Below, one piece after another: positions 46,601 to 57,067 of a DNA stretch of 64,000 bases. Source of the DNA: Heterodera schachtii (taxonomy: Eukaryota; Nematoda; Chromadorea; Rhabditida; Heteroderidae); contig SIJG01000015.1 of the NCBI GenBank assembly GCA_023374025.1, positions 49,497-113,496 of the forward strand. The letters are read 5' to 3'. Positions within the stretch are counted from its first letter, which is position 1. Every line of letters starts with the position of its first letter. The notes under the pieces are model-generated. The model made no database searches and was not told the DNA's origin. It worked only from the letters and a program-made list of their open reading frames with translations. The position numbers were made by a program, and so were the translations under genes.

Positions 46601-47071
46601 CTGCAAATGTTCGGCAACCCTTCGAATTGTTTCACAAAACAGCGGAACGGCGGATTTTACTCAAAAATTTGACAGAATTTTAAATAACAAAGCTAACAGC
46701 TGGGGCTTCCCAAAATTCACTTCTATGGTAAGTGTCACCAGTCAACTTTGTTTGGATCGATGGCAACAATCGTACACTGTTGTACAAAGGCAACTCGTAC
46801 AAAAAACAATTAAAGTTCTTAAAAGATAAAGCCTAAGCTTAAACCTAGGCCCGAGCAAGCCTAAGCTTAGGCCTAGCCTAAAGCCTCGGCTCGGCTTAAC
46901 CTAAAAAATTGTACGAGTTGCTTTTTGTACGAATTGGCATGATACACCACTTTCTTTGCTAATTTTTTTGTAAAAATCCAGGAATTTATTATGGATCCGG
47001 ACAAAGGATTGTATGACAGTGACGAGGACAAAGTGACATTGGCCATTGATTTAACGGTGGAAGAAAAATAG
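43660..47071 (+). CDS. BACK plus four tandem MATH domains (BTB end missing)
   Basis: Eleven exons: 43660-43812, 43875-44016, 44081-44431, 44496-44638, 44694-45015, 45077-45228, 45284-45605, 45984-46120, 46183-46531, 46585-46727 and 46982-47071. They sum to 2304 nt (767 residues) with all phases consistent. Residues 1-110 are BACK-like (DFANKCLSYICQNAAHLF, then TLRWADEKCRQNG, GPALFKIRFP, VPSGLLTMEEV). Four MATH units follow, each with KIEKVSEFA, a KSETV.I.GLPWKI-type strand, KWLGIYL, LRIVSQ and SNSWGY.NFISF blocks, and the next exon pair in the same phase. BTB-BACK-MATH proteins act as Cullin-3 adaptors that bind substrates through MATH. Here no BTB exon or start codon is found: the telomere-like array ends only 124 bp upstream. 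The gene is therefore 5'-truncated, or its first exons lie outside the window. Confidence 0.75.
46757..46950. mobile_element. GTACGAGTTGC MITE with telomere-like core, in a MATH intron
   Basis: ATGGCAACAATCGTACAC and GGCAACTCGTACAAAAA on the left are inverted to GTACGAGTTGC and GTACGAATTGGCAT on the right. The core is a short run of GCCTAAGC and TTAGGCCT words like the large arrays. The left copy of the flanking duplication (41188) lacks it, so it inserted separately. Confidence 0.6.
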
Positions 47072-47995
47072 ACAAAGCGAAATTTGAAGAAATTGAATTT
47101 ATTTTATCTTTATATTAATGGGTTTTCCATTAAATCGGACTGACTTTTTTAAATTTTATTTTTCAAATTTATATAATTACCAGGGCTGAAAATTTAATTT
47201 TGCTGACTATAAATGGCCTTAAAATGAGTTAAAAATGTTTGAAACTTTGTTTGAAACTTCTAACATTCATTTGTTTGTGACTTTTTTTGACTTTTTTAAA
47301 ATGACGAAATTTTGCGATTTTTTTCTGAGAAAAACGAAGAGTTTCTTTTCGAGTTACACCTGGAAACGAAAATAAAGAAAAATTACATACAAAAGTACAG
47401 ATTTTATTGAATTTTTCAAAAATTTGGAGGCGGAGAAAAATGGGCATAAAAAATGATCAGCTAATCAATTGGTCCATTCAATAAAAATCTCCAAAATTGC
47501 CGATCATTTCTCTGTTTTATTTCACTTCAGCAGCACATTTCGACGGTTGAGAGAATGGCCTAAATAAGTGCAAATATTGAATTTGATGAACACTTTAGTA
47601 AAAAGCAAATTAATTAATTGATTTGAAACAAAATGCAAACATTTTTTAAATTTTCACTAAAAACATGAACAATACTGACGGAGGTCCCCCTTTAAAAAAT
47701 TCAATTTTTTACAAGTTTATTTAGTGAATTTCAAGGTCGAACCGTAGAAGAGGATTCTGACATACATTTCCGGCCATTTTGAACTCCGAATTCGAACAAA
47801 GTCGAAAATTCAAATGAAAAAAGAAACGAGTTTTTTGTTCGAGTTTGGGTTAGAATCTTTTCAGTAAATTTTTCAGAGGGGTCAAAATGAATGCCCAACA
47901 AATCTTTTGTCCTGATTTGACAGATTTGTCATTATTTTGAGATAGTGACCAAAATTATGCTTTTTGGCATTTCAAATTACTCAATTCCAAGTTTT

Positions 47996-48169
47996 TTAAT
48001 GCGAATTGTGTTGGGCAACGGACGGTCCGGCGGTATGATTGGTCGCCAAATTGTCAATTCTGTTTTGGCATCGAAATGCGTGTCCACCAAACCATCAAAA
48101 CTGGCAAAAGCAGTGCCAAATTGAGACCAAGTTGAGGACGGCGAAAAGATGGGAAAATGTCCATCCAGC
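47996..48169 (-). pseudogene. F-box-like exon remnant (copy 2)
   Basis: Identical to 42212-42385, carrying the same frameshift, so the damage predates the duplication. Confidence 0.65.
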
Positions 48170-48513
48170 CCTTTGAATGCTCAAATTCTTTTTGGGGAGA
48201 AAGATGAAAATATGGATGAGACGTCGGCGACGTTTGATTGGGAAAACTGCGAAAGTTCGGGTGCCAATTTGAACAATGTCCGTTTGTATTTGACTGACTT
48301 CCAAAATAGAATTGGGTAAGTGTAAGCATTGGGTCAGCAGCCATCAATGGCATTTGCCATTGCCAAATTTCTAAATTCCTTTTTCATCCAATTAAATTGC
48401 ATTTAATTTTTAGGCCATTGTCTCCACCAGCAATCCACCAGCAAATAAAAGTGCCGAAAATGTGTGCTCGAGTGCCGCGGGGCGAAAAAGTGATTGATCA
48501 GCGCAATGAATGA
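48170..48513 (+). pseudogene. F-box-like C-terminal exons remnant (copy 2)
   Basis: Identical to 42386-42729: a partial exon ending at 48315 and a last exon at 48414-48513. Confidence 0.65.
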
Positions 48514-48844
48514 ATGAATGGATTATTATTTGAGAAATGATCAATCGATCCTTTTTTCTGGATACAATTTAAGCTTATGTTTTCTCTTTATGATGTTATA
48601 TAAATAAAAAAAGAGTTTAAAAAATTTGAGGGGAAAAGTGGGAAATGTTGCTTTTTATACTTTTTCCTCACACTAATTTTTCCTCTATTCGTTGACACAC
48701 CAAATTCAATGCTCGTTGACTGCCCTATATAAAGGGAACGGTTCAAAACATGACCACTAGACACTTTTGAAGTAGAAAAACAAAAAATTAATCAAAAAAT
48801 TAGTATTGATTATATATTTCAATTTGGGAGGTCAATTTAGTAAA

Positions 48845-50970
48845 TATTTCATAAATGTATTTTTAGCATCATCATCGCTTAGAGCCTAAGCATAAGCCTA
48901 AGCCTAAGCATAGAGCCTAAGCTAAGCCTAAGCTTGAGCCTAAGCCTAAGCTTAGAGCCTAAGCATAGAGCCTAAGCCTAAGCATAGAGCCTAAGCTAGA
49001 GCCTAAGCTTGAGCCTAAGCCTAAGCTTAGAGCCTAAGCCTAAGCATAGAGCCTAAGCTTGAGCCTAAGCCTAAGCTTAGAGCCTAAGCCTAAGCTTAGA
49101 GCCCAAGCCTAAGCTTAGGGCATAGCCTAGGCCTAAGCTTAGAGCCTAAGCCTAAGCTTAGAGCCCAAGCCTAAGCTTAGGGCATAGCCTAGGCCTAAGC
49201 TTAGAGCCTAAGCCTAAAGCCTAGGCCTAAGCTTAGAGCCTAAGCCTAGAGCCTAGGCCTAAGCCTAAGCTTAGAGCCTAAGCCTAAGCTTAGAGCCTAA
49301 GCCTAGGCCTAAGCCTAAGCTTAGAGCCTAAGCCTAGGCCTAAGCTTAGAGCCTAAGCCTAGAGCCTAAGCCTAAGCTTAGAGCCTAAGCCTAGGCCTAA
49401 GCTTAGAGCCTAAGCCTAAGCTTAGAGCCTAAGCCTAGAGCCTAAGCCTAGGCCTAAGCCTAAGCTTAGAGCCTAAGACTAGAGCCTAAGCTTAGAGCCT
49501 AAGCCTAGGCCTAAGCTTAGAGCCTAAGCCTAGGCCTAATCTTAGAGCCTAAGCCTAAGCTTAGAGCCTAAGCCTAAACTTAGAGCCTAAGCTTAGAGCC
49601 TAAGCCTAAGCCTATGCTACCGAATTGCTTTAGGATTTATGGAGCTATAGCTTGTACATGTAAAATCATATTTGGTAGAAGTTTGATGATTAAAAATTTA
49701 TTTTCTAGCGTATTCAAGTCGAATTGCCCTAGGCTTAGGCTTTAGGCTTATGTTCTAAGCTTAGGCCTAGGCTTAGGCTTAGGCTCTAAGCTTAGGCTTA
49801 GGCCTAGTCTTAGGCTCTAGGCTTAGGCTCTAAGCTTAGGCCTAGGCTTAGGCTCTAGGCTTAGGCTCTAAGCTTAGGCCTAGGCTTAGGCTCTAGGCTT
49901 AGGCTCTAAGCTTAGGCTCTAGGCTTAGGCTCTAAGCTTAGGCTCTAGGCTTAGGCTCTAAGCTTAGGCTTAGGCTTAGGCTCCAAGCTTAGGCTTAGGC
50001 TCTAGGCTTAGGCTCTAAGCTTAGGCCTAGGCTTAGGCTCTAAGCTTAGGCTTAGGCCTAGGCTTAGGCTCTAAGCTTAGGCCTAGGCTTAGGCTCTAAG
50101 CTTACGTTTAGGCTCTAGGCTTAGGCATAGGCTTTAGGCTTAGGCTCTAAGCTTAGGCTCTAAGCTTAGGCTTAGGCTTAGGCTCTAAGCTTAGGCTTAG
50201 GCTCTAGGCTTAGGCTCTAAGCTTAGGCCTAGGCTTAGGCTCTAAGCTTACGTTTAGGCTCTAGGCTTAGGCTCTAAGCTTAGGCCTAGGCTTAGGCTCT
50301 AAGCTTACGTTTAGGCTCTAGGCTTAGGCATAGGCTTTAGGCTTAGGCTCTAAGCTTAGGCTTAGGCTCTAGGCTTTAGGCTTAGGCCCTAAGCTTAGGC
50401 TTAGGCTCTACTTACGTTTAGGCTCTAGGCTTAGGCATAGGCTTTAGGCTTAGGCTCTAAGCTTAGGCTTAGGCTCTAAACTTAGGCTCTAGGCTTTAGG
50501 CTTAGGCCCTAAGCTTAGGCTTAGGCCCTAAGCTTAGGCCTAGGCTCTAAGCTTAGGCTTAGGCTCTAAGCTTAGGCTCTATGCTTAGGCCTAGGCTTAG
50601 TCTTTTGGCTCTAAGCTTAGGCCTAGGCTTAGGCTCTAAGCTTAGGCTTAGGCCTAGGCTTAGGCTCTAAGCTTAGGCCTAGGCTTAGGCTCTAAGCTTA
50701 GGCTTAGGCTCTAGGCTTAGGCATAGGCTTTAGGCTTAGGCTCTAAGCTTAGGCCTAGGCTTAGGCTCTAAGCTTAGGCTCTAAGCTTTAGGCTTAGGCC
50801 CTAAGCTTAGGCTTAGGCTCTAGGCTTTAGGCTTAGGCCCTAAGCTTAGGCTTAGGCTCTAAGCTTAGGCTTAGGCTCTAAGCTTAGGCTCTATGCTTAG
50901 GCCTAGGCTTAGTCTTTTGGCTCTAAGCGATGATGATGCCAAAAATACATTTATGAAATATTTAATAGTA
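48845..50970. mobile_element. 2.1-kb foldback element with telomere-like repeat arms
   Basis: The outer ends are a unique inverted repeat: ATTTCATAAATGTATTTTTA..GCATCATCATCGCTTAGAGCC on the left and GGCTCTAAGCGATGATGATGCC..AAATACATTTATGAAAT on the right. The left arm (48875-49615) is GCCTAA/AGCTTAGA repeats. The right arm (49730-50930) is the reverse orientation, TTAGGC/TCTAAGC. A centre of about 110 bp (49616-49729) is unique. The arms could pair over hundreds of bases as DNA or RNA. No protein is encoded, and no target duplication could be made out. Confidence 0.85.
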
Positions 50971-52883
50971 CATTTCTTACTAATTCACTCAAAAATGAAG
51001 TGTTTTTTTAAATTTCAAATGCTGATAAAAAAATTTTCAACATATCTCGCCATTTTTTTAAATATTTTTTCGTGAATAATATTCAATATTAAGCAGTTTT
51101 GTAACAAATTCATTTCATTTCTTGTTGGGGCTGAGTTCAATTCTTACTCTGTCCTGTTTGAAGATTTTTTATTTTTCAAAAAAAATTACCAAAAATCGTA
51201 AAAAAACATTACAGCCCATAGGTCCATGGGAAGTCGTTATCCATGGTGTATATCTGTTTGCTATTCTTTACTGTTTTCTATTAATTTATTGTAAAAATTT
51301 CAAAAATGTGGAAACATTCAATCATTTAAAAACGGTGACGTTTTATGAAATATCTTTTGAAAAAAATGATCATTTTTTTTCGAAAAAATGGCTATAATCT
51401 CCACCCCCACTCATGTTTTTTCTGGTTATGGACTGCCTTTTTTTCTCAACTAAATTGTCCACACTGAAATGACGCAGTCCGAATTGATTGATTGAACGCA
51501 TAAACAGCAGAAATAGAAGAGTACAAAAAGCAAACAATGTTTTTAAACATCTCCGAATGTTTTTCCCAAAAATATGCTTTTTGGTGAATTACACATTCTG
51601 CTGTTTCAAAATTGCTTTTGCTGCATTAGTAATTATTGTATTATGTTCTTGCTCTCTCTAATTTTCTCTAATTAAATTCATTTAAAAAATTTGATTTTTT
51701 CTCCCATTTTTAGGCTTTTTCCAATGCTTCTTCTCCGCTTTCTCTCCACTTTTTGCTTCACTTTTGTCTGTCCTTTCCACTTGACTTCGTTGTGCCATTT
51801 GATCACTTTTTTATTGATCAGAGACGGCGCGGCGCATTCATTCCGATGCCGGCGAATTTTGCTGAAAATGTCATTAAATATGTTCTTTTGCTCTCTCATT
51901 TTCAAATTGTCTCTATTTTAAGTTAACAACAGATTTTTTTGCCATTTGTGACACAACACAAAACAATTGGAAAAAAACGGGAAAAGTGTGCTAATTGAAC
52001 AATAAAAAAGAACAGAGGGTAAGGAATTACTTAAAAATTAGAAATTTTTATTTATTTTCAACATTTTTTTGATTAACAAGCCTCTGTTCGAGAAAAAAAT
52101 TTCAATTTTTTACTGGAGAAATTTATTTCATTTTTTTAGAAATTTTCATTTATTGGCAACTTTTTTTTTTGTGATTAATAGGGATGGGATTTTTAGTGAT
52201 AAAAAATCCCAAAATAATTAACTAAATAGTGACAAAAAAATGCCAAAATAGTGGCAAAAATAGTGGCGAAAAAGTTCCAAATTTAGGGATGTAATTTTTT
52301 AAATAGCTGTTTTTTAATTTGTAAATAATTTAAAATTAAGGCAAACAATTTTATTACTGATTGCAGTTGCAAAATATTTTCTTAGCAAATATTGAGCAAG
52401 AAAAAAAATTGGGGAAGAATTTTTGTGAAATTTTTCTAATTCTTAGGGGTGTATTTTTGAAAATTTTTAGGTCGATTCTTAGGGGTGTATTTTTTGAAAA
52501 GTTTTTAGGTCGATTCTTAGGGGTGTATTTTTCGTTTTTATTACATTTTTTTGGGGAAATTTTCCAAAAAATGCCAAAATAGTGGCAAAAATAATGACGA
52601 AACGCCAAAATAGTGGCAAAAAATTATTTTAGTGGCCAACTTCCAAAATAGTTTTTTTTTAGTGGCGAAGCTCCAAAATAGTGATTTCTAGTGATGAATA
52701 GTGGCACTAAAAACGAAAAATTTTCGAAAAAGAATGTGTTTTTCGTGCATTTCTCGTCAAATTTATTTCGTTTTTTTTTGTCCGAGCCTCGGTAAACAAT
52801 TAATTTTTTAGCTGATTGACCTTCATAGCATTATTTTAATTGAAAATTTGCTAATTTTTAACTGAGTTTTTTGTGTTTTTCAG
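50971..52883. other. Intergenic stretch with low-complexity repeats
   Basis: A minus-strand frame at 51905-51678 (MKMREQKNIFNDIFSKIRRH, Lys/Arg-rich after) could be a small exon but is unrecognised. 52190-52730 is made of AAAATAGTGGCAAAAA words and a direct triplet of TTCTTAGGGGTGTATTTTT, the reverse of the 23460-23770 family. Confidence 0.35.
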
Positions 52884-52974
52884 TGGAGCCGCCACTCGTC
52901 CGGCCATCAGTTCCAACAAGCGAATTAAGAGGCCCAAAATTGGAGTTGTCTATTACAAATGTCCAGCAAATTTG
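52884..52974 (+). CDS. Orphan exon, unrecognised
   Basis: TTTTTCAG acceptor, 91 nt encoding SNKRIKRPKIGVVYYKCPAN in one frame, then a GTATGT donor. Composition and both splice signals suggest a real or recently real internal exon, but neighbours on either side are repeats and no partner exon was found. Confidence 0.35.
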
Positions 52975-53330
52975 GTATGTTATCTTCCGTGAAAATTAAC
53001 TCATTTTTGCGATAAGCATTCACCATTCCAGTAAACATTTCGGCCACATTTCCCGATTTATTTCCATACTCTACATTTTCTAAAAAAAAAATTTTTATGC
53101 GTTACCAGTTAACTCTATCAATTTTCAAAATTTTTTTTTCGAATTTTATATTTCGCATTGTTACATAAGTCCATCATTCAGTAAATTTTTCAAAATTTTA
53201 CCACAAAAATCACCAAAACTCTAAGTGATTTTTTGTCCCATTTTTAGAAATTATGACCAACTTTCTCGGCTTTACACCACCAATAAATAGCTGTTTATTT
53301 GTCATCCAATTCAAATTGCATTTAATTTAG

Positions 53331-53450
53331 GCCGCTGTCTCCTCCAATAGGACAAAACGACAGAAAATGTTTCTCAAATACCGTGAGCCTAGTGATCAGT
53401 GGAAGAAGAAGTGATCACTTGACAAATGACCGATCATTTTTGAGTCATGA
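53331..53450 (+). pseudogene. Orphan last exon of the F-box-like family
   Basis: TTTAATTTAG, then GCCGCTGTCTCCTCCAAT, matches the start of the last exon in the paralogs (GPLSPP). It no longer ends at the usual stop. It is a remnant. Confidence 0.5.
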
Positions 53451-53577
53451 ACTTACCATTTCGTTATTGTGTATAATTTGTTTGTATGTATTTGACCTTT
53501 GCTTGCTCACAAATTCGACATTTCCATTGTATTTTATGCGTGCGTAAAGCAGGGGATTCGTGGCGAAAAAAAAAATT

Positions 53578-53702
53578 CCCGCTCCAAAAATTGGGAAAAT
53601 TTGCCAATTTTTGGAGCGGGGGACAGTTCAGTACCAGAAACGGGCCAAAAAAAAGCCCCCGCTCCAAAAGTCGGGAAAATTTCCCAACTTTTGGAGCGGG
53701 GG
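53578..53702. repeat. Twin GC-capped hairpins in a 79-bp tandem duplication
   Basis: 53578-53620 pairs CCCGCTCCAAAAATTGG with its complement around an 8-9 base loop; 53656-53702 is a second version with compensating differences (CCCCGCTCCAAAAGT against ACTTTTGGAGCGGGG). Both are followed by GGGGGACA-TT-AGTAC words. The stems look structurally conserved. Confidence 0.7.
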
Positions 53703-53959
53703 ACAATTGAGTACAGCCGGTTCAGTACCGGGATCGGGCCCCAAAGGGGCCAAAAATCGGCCCACAATGAGGCACAAATTACTTATACACGACGCAACCC
53801 GTCATGTTGTTCGTAAGTGTACCAAAACAGACCACCCGGACAGGGGGTGTCACGTACCCTGCCCGGGCTTGCTGCCGCCTCACGGCTACGGGCTTGGTTT
53901 GCCCGAAAAAAACAGAAAACAATGGTGGTGGACGAGACGAGCATGTCGTTGGGCGGAGT
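53703..53959. other. GC-rich unrecognised stretch
   Basis: GC-rich flank between the hairpins and the trinucleotide-like array; no domain or splice structure is recognised. Confidence 0.3.
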
Positions 53960-54725
53960 TTTTTGTGTCGTCGTTGTGTGATGGTCGTCGCCGTTCTGTC
54001 GTCGAGGTCTTGCGTCGTTCGTGCGTCGCTGTGCCGTCACATTTTTGTGTCGTCCTCGTCGCAGTGCCGTCGTCGCTGTGTCTTCGTGCGTCTCTGTGCC
54101 GTCGTCGCGATTTTTTTGTCGTCGTTGTGCCGTCGTCGTCGCTGTGCCGTCGTCGCCATTTTTTGTGTCGTCGTTGTGCCGTCGTCGTCGCTGTCGCCAT
54201 TTTTTGTGTCGTCGTTGTGCCGTCGTCGTCGCTGTCGCCGTGCCGTCGCCATTTTCTGTGTCGTCGCTGTGCCGTCGTCGCGATTTTTTTGTCGTTGTTG
54301 TGCCGTCGTCGTCGCAGTGCCGTCGCCATTTTTGTGTCGTCGTTGTGCCGTCGTCGTCGCTGTGCCGTCGTCGTCGCTGTGCCGTCGTCGCCATTTTTTG
54401 TGTCGTCGTTGTGCCGTCGTCGTCGCTGTCGCCGTGCCGTCGCCATTTTTTGTGTCGTCGTTGTGCCGTCGTCGTCGCTGTCGCCGTGCCGTCGCCATTT
54501 TCTGTGTCGTCGCTGTGCCGTCGTCGCCATTTTTTGTGTCGTCGTTGTGCCGTCGTCGTCGCTGTGCCGTCGTCGTCGCTGTGCAGTCGTCATCGTTGTG
54601 CAGTTGTCGTCATTGTGCTGCGTCTGTGTCATGGTCGTCGTCGCTCTGTCGCGTCATCACTGTGCCGTCGTCGTCGCTGTGTCTTCGTCGTCGTCGCCGT
54701 GCCGTTGTCGTCGTCATTTTCGGGT
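53960..54725. repeat. GC-rich GTCGTCGCTGTGCC minisatellite
   Basis: Nested repeats: GTC triplets, GTCGTCGTTGTGCC and GTCGTCGCTGTGCC units, and a higher-order unit punctuated by CGCCATTTTTTGTGTC about every 50-60 bp. All long frames on both strands here (Arg/Ser/Val-rich on plus, Asp/Thr/Gln-rich on minus) come from the repeat and should not be called genes. Confidence 0.9.
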
Positions 54726-55069
54726 CGGCTGTGCCACCCATCCTGGCACATAAGCAAATTGCAAATGGCAAAAATAGTGAATTTGGGGCTCCTTTTATTC
54801 ACCCAAAAGGGATGGGCGGAGCCTAAATCAATTGCTGCGTGGCATTCTCCAGAAGCGCGCGCTTTTTTGGCGCCAATTTCATTTTACTGGCGCGTCTGAT
54901 TCCGTTCAATACTTTCATTTAAATTTTGCCGGGGTTACGCAAGGGCATCAAATTTCAATTTCGTCATTTCCCCTTCCTTTCAAAATTCAGTCGACACCTT
55001 CCCCACCCCCCTCCTCTTACAAATGTTAATTTATTTAACTTTTTCTTCTGTTTAGCAAAATAATTTTTT
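54726..55069. other. Short intergenic stretch
   Basis: No gene is recognised. The CTGTTTAG at 55048-55055, just before the next ATG, could be a splice acceptor. Confidence 0.35.
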
Positions 55070-55361
55070 ATGGCACCGTCTGTCGAAAAAAAGCAAAAGT
55101 TTTCTTCCTACAACCGCCGACTCCCATCAAAACTTCGCCGTTGGCCATTGCAAAAGCATTACACTCATTGGAAAGGACTCAAAAAGTGGCGAATTCGGCG
55201 TTTTGTTCGACCAGGACAAATGGCTCAGCAACCAACTGCTGTTCATGATGAGCAGCACCAATGTCGAACCAATTGAAGAACAGCAACAACAATTCTTGGA
55301 CGAATTGGCCGCGAATTTGCCTTCCGCTGGACTGTATTCCGACAACGGTCGGACAGCATAA
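55070..55361 (+). pseudogene. Unrecognised coding region with a frameshift
   Basis: ATG at 55070 starts MAPSVEKKQKFSSYN, similar to the fragment at 35929. From about 55120 a different frame becomes the convincing one: NFAVGHCKSITLIGKDSKSG, FGVLFDQDKWLSNQLLFM, then QQQQFLDELAANLPSAG to a stop at 55359-55361. No known domain is recognised. It is adjacent to an F-box-like remnant downstream and may be its original N-terminal neighbour. Confidence 0.45.
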
Positions 55362-55414
55362 ACCTTTCACAAAAATGAATGAAATTTTTTTGTTTTTTTT
55401 TTTGAGATTTCAAT

Positions 55415-55766
55415 TTGAATTGTGTGAACGAACGGACGAATGAGAAGCTGACACTGAAACAGAAGAGCGAAGCATCATCCAACAAAATAATATATAATTG
55501 GATGTTGAAACGGTGCCCAATTGAAGAAACGGTGACGGGGCCAGAAATTAAATGGGAAGACTGCGAAAAGCCGAGTGCCAATTTGAACAATATCAATTTT
55601 GATCTGTGGACTTTAAATAAATGCATTGAGTGAGCAGTTAAAACAGCAATTTTCGGTTTTGTCGAAAAATAAAAAACAATTAATTAATTTTAGGCTATTA
55701 TCGCCACCAGCGGAAGAAGAAAAAGAAGAAGATGAAGCGGATCAAAGCAACAAAAATGTCATCTGA
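55415..55766 (+). pseudogene. F-box-like family C-terminal exons, broken
   Basis: Carries the C-terminal domain (NERTNEKLTLKQKSE, WMLKRCPIEETV, IKWEDCEKPSANLNN) with a GA|GTGAGC donor at 55628, and a last exon at 55694-55766 (ELLSPPAEEEKEEDEADQSN, stop). One extra base in TTTGAATTGTGTGAAC just before the NERT motif breaks the frame, and the F-box-like and middle exons are absent. Confidence 0.65.
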
Positions 55767-56265
55767 TTAAGTGTACGGAAGTGATTAATTAATTAGTTGT
55801 ATTTGAAAAATGATCGATCTCAATTTGTTGTGCTTATTTCCTCTCAAAAATGCTTTGTTAATTCTTTTGTTCTATAATTTACACACTTATTTTATTAGTT
55901 TTTATCGCGGTCGCGCATTTAGCAAATTTTCCAATTTTTTAAACCATTTTTCTTTTTAAAAAACTATTTTTAGCTTTTTTGTCCATATTTCGGGCATTTT
56001 TAGTCCATATTTTATGTCCATACAATTTCTAGCCCTGATCATTAGCCATTTCTAACAATCATTATATCACAATGAAATGTTTATATACATACACATAAAA
56101 TACAATAGAAATGGACGAATTCGCGAGCAATAAAAGATCATACATATATATACACCAACAAAATATACAATACAATATTGAAATGGCACAATGCCAACAC
56201 ATCATTTCGGTCACAGACTACAATCAAAAATCAATCAATTAGGTAATTCATCTCTGATCACTCGG
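55767..56265. other. Intergenic AT-rich stretch
   Basis: Contains GTCCATATTT words of the element family at 30890 and a CTAGCCCTGATCATTAG end-like word at 56030. No gene is recognised. Confidence 0.35.
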
Positions 56266-56750
56266 CCGGGAGAAGCGGCGTCGAGAAGACTGAAAAAACA
56301 AAGATTTGGTCGATGTAACTAAAAATGGAAATGTTGCCTTAAATTATTTTATTACAAAGTCTCCAATTTTACAAGATGATGATCTGTTGGAATCCGGTGA
56401 CTTTGCGAGGCAATTGCATTTTCGGAATTGGCAATGGCTTTCCATGAAAATTGCCAATTTCCATTTCTTTGGTGCCATTCTCCCTGATTTTGCTTCGAAT
56501 TCGAATATGTTTCAGTGGCCATTTGCGTGTTTTGAAGTGTTCGTCCACGTAAAAGTCAAATCGGTGGCTGATCAGTGCAATTCCAAGGCCAAGTTGAGAA
56601 GGCGCAAGGAAATCGAACACTGAAAGCCAACAATCGCCGGAGATAAAACTGAGAAAAAAGGAAAACAAAATTTAAAATTGGCATTTTTAATTTTAATTTT
56701 TACATTGCTTTTGCCATCTTTTCCTCCGCTTCTTTTCGGTTGTCTGACAT
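56266..56750 (-). pseudogene. F-box-like gene, type 2, 3'-truncated
   Basis: Exon 1 56750-56704 (MSDNRKEAEEKMAKA) and exon 2 56648-56373 (SGDCWLSVFDFLAPSQLGL, ALISHRFDFYVDEHFK) have exactly the same lengths, 47 and 276 nt, as in the intact type-2 gene at 61840. Exon 3 starts correctly at 56318 (YIDQIF) but within 30 bases the sequence jumps to what resembles the start of the last exon and ends. About 190 codons are missing. Confidence 0.6.
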
Positions 56751-56999
56751 TTCGTTGCGACAAATTAATAAGACAGTTTTTGACGGATTTTAATTGGGCT
56801 AGCAATCTTAAAAAATGAATATGTGAAATTGCTCAGAAACTTAAAGCGGACTGTTGGGCAAATCCAATGCCCTTTTCACCATAAATTTGCGATTTTGGTG
56901 AATTTTAGGGCCGGTAGGCGCCGCCGCGGGCAAACTAGAGATTTTAATGAATTTCTTAACAAAAAGAATAATTTTTCAGCAATTTCAGGGGAGGGCCGG

Positions 57000-57008
57000 A
57001 AGGCTTTA

Positions 57009-57067
<59 letters not shown>

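Larger units (their letters stand above)
46972..48884. repeat. Segmental duplication, right copy
   Basis: Counterpart of 41188-43100 (offset 5784). Here the first exon joins a complete MATH gene, so this is the parental arrangement. Confidence 0.9.

Noticed and set aside
48875..50930. A true chromosome end or simple interstitial telomere
   Set aside because: The arrays are internal, degenerate, interrupted by AAGCTT words and arranged as inverted arms with unique matching boundaries; a foldback element explains them better.
51122..51397. 91-codon plus-strand frame
   Set aside because: The composition is AT-driven (Phe/Lys/Leu), with no domain, start context or splice signals.
53560..54899. 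Plus-strand frame of about 400 codons and minus-strand frames of up to 248 codons
   Set aside because: They cover the GTC minisatellite and exist only because the repeat has no stop codons.
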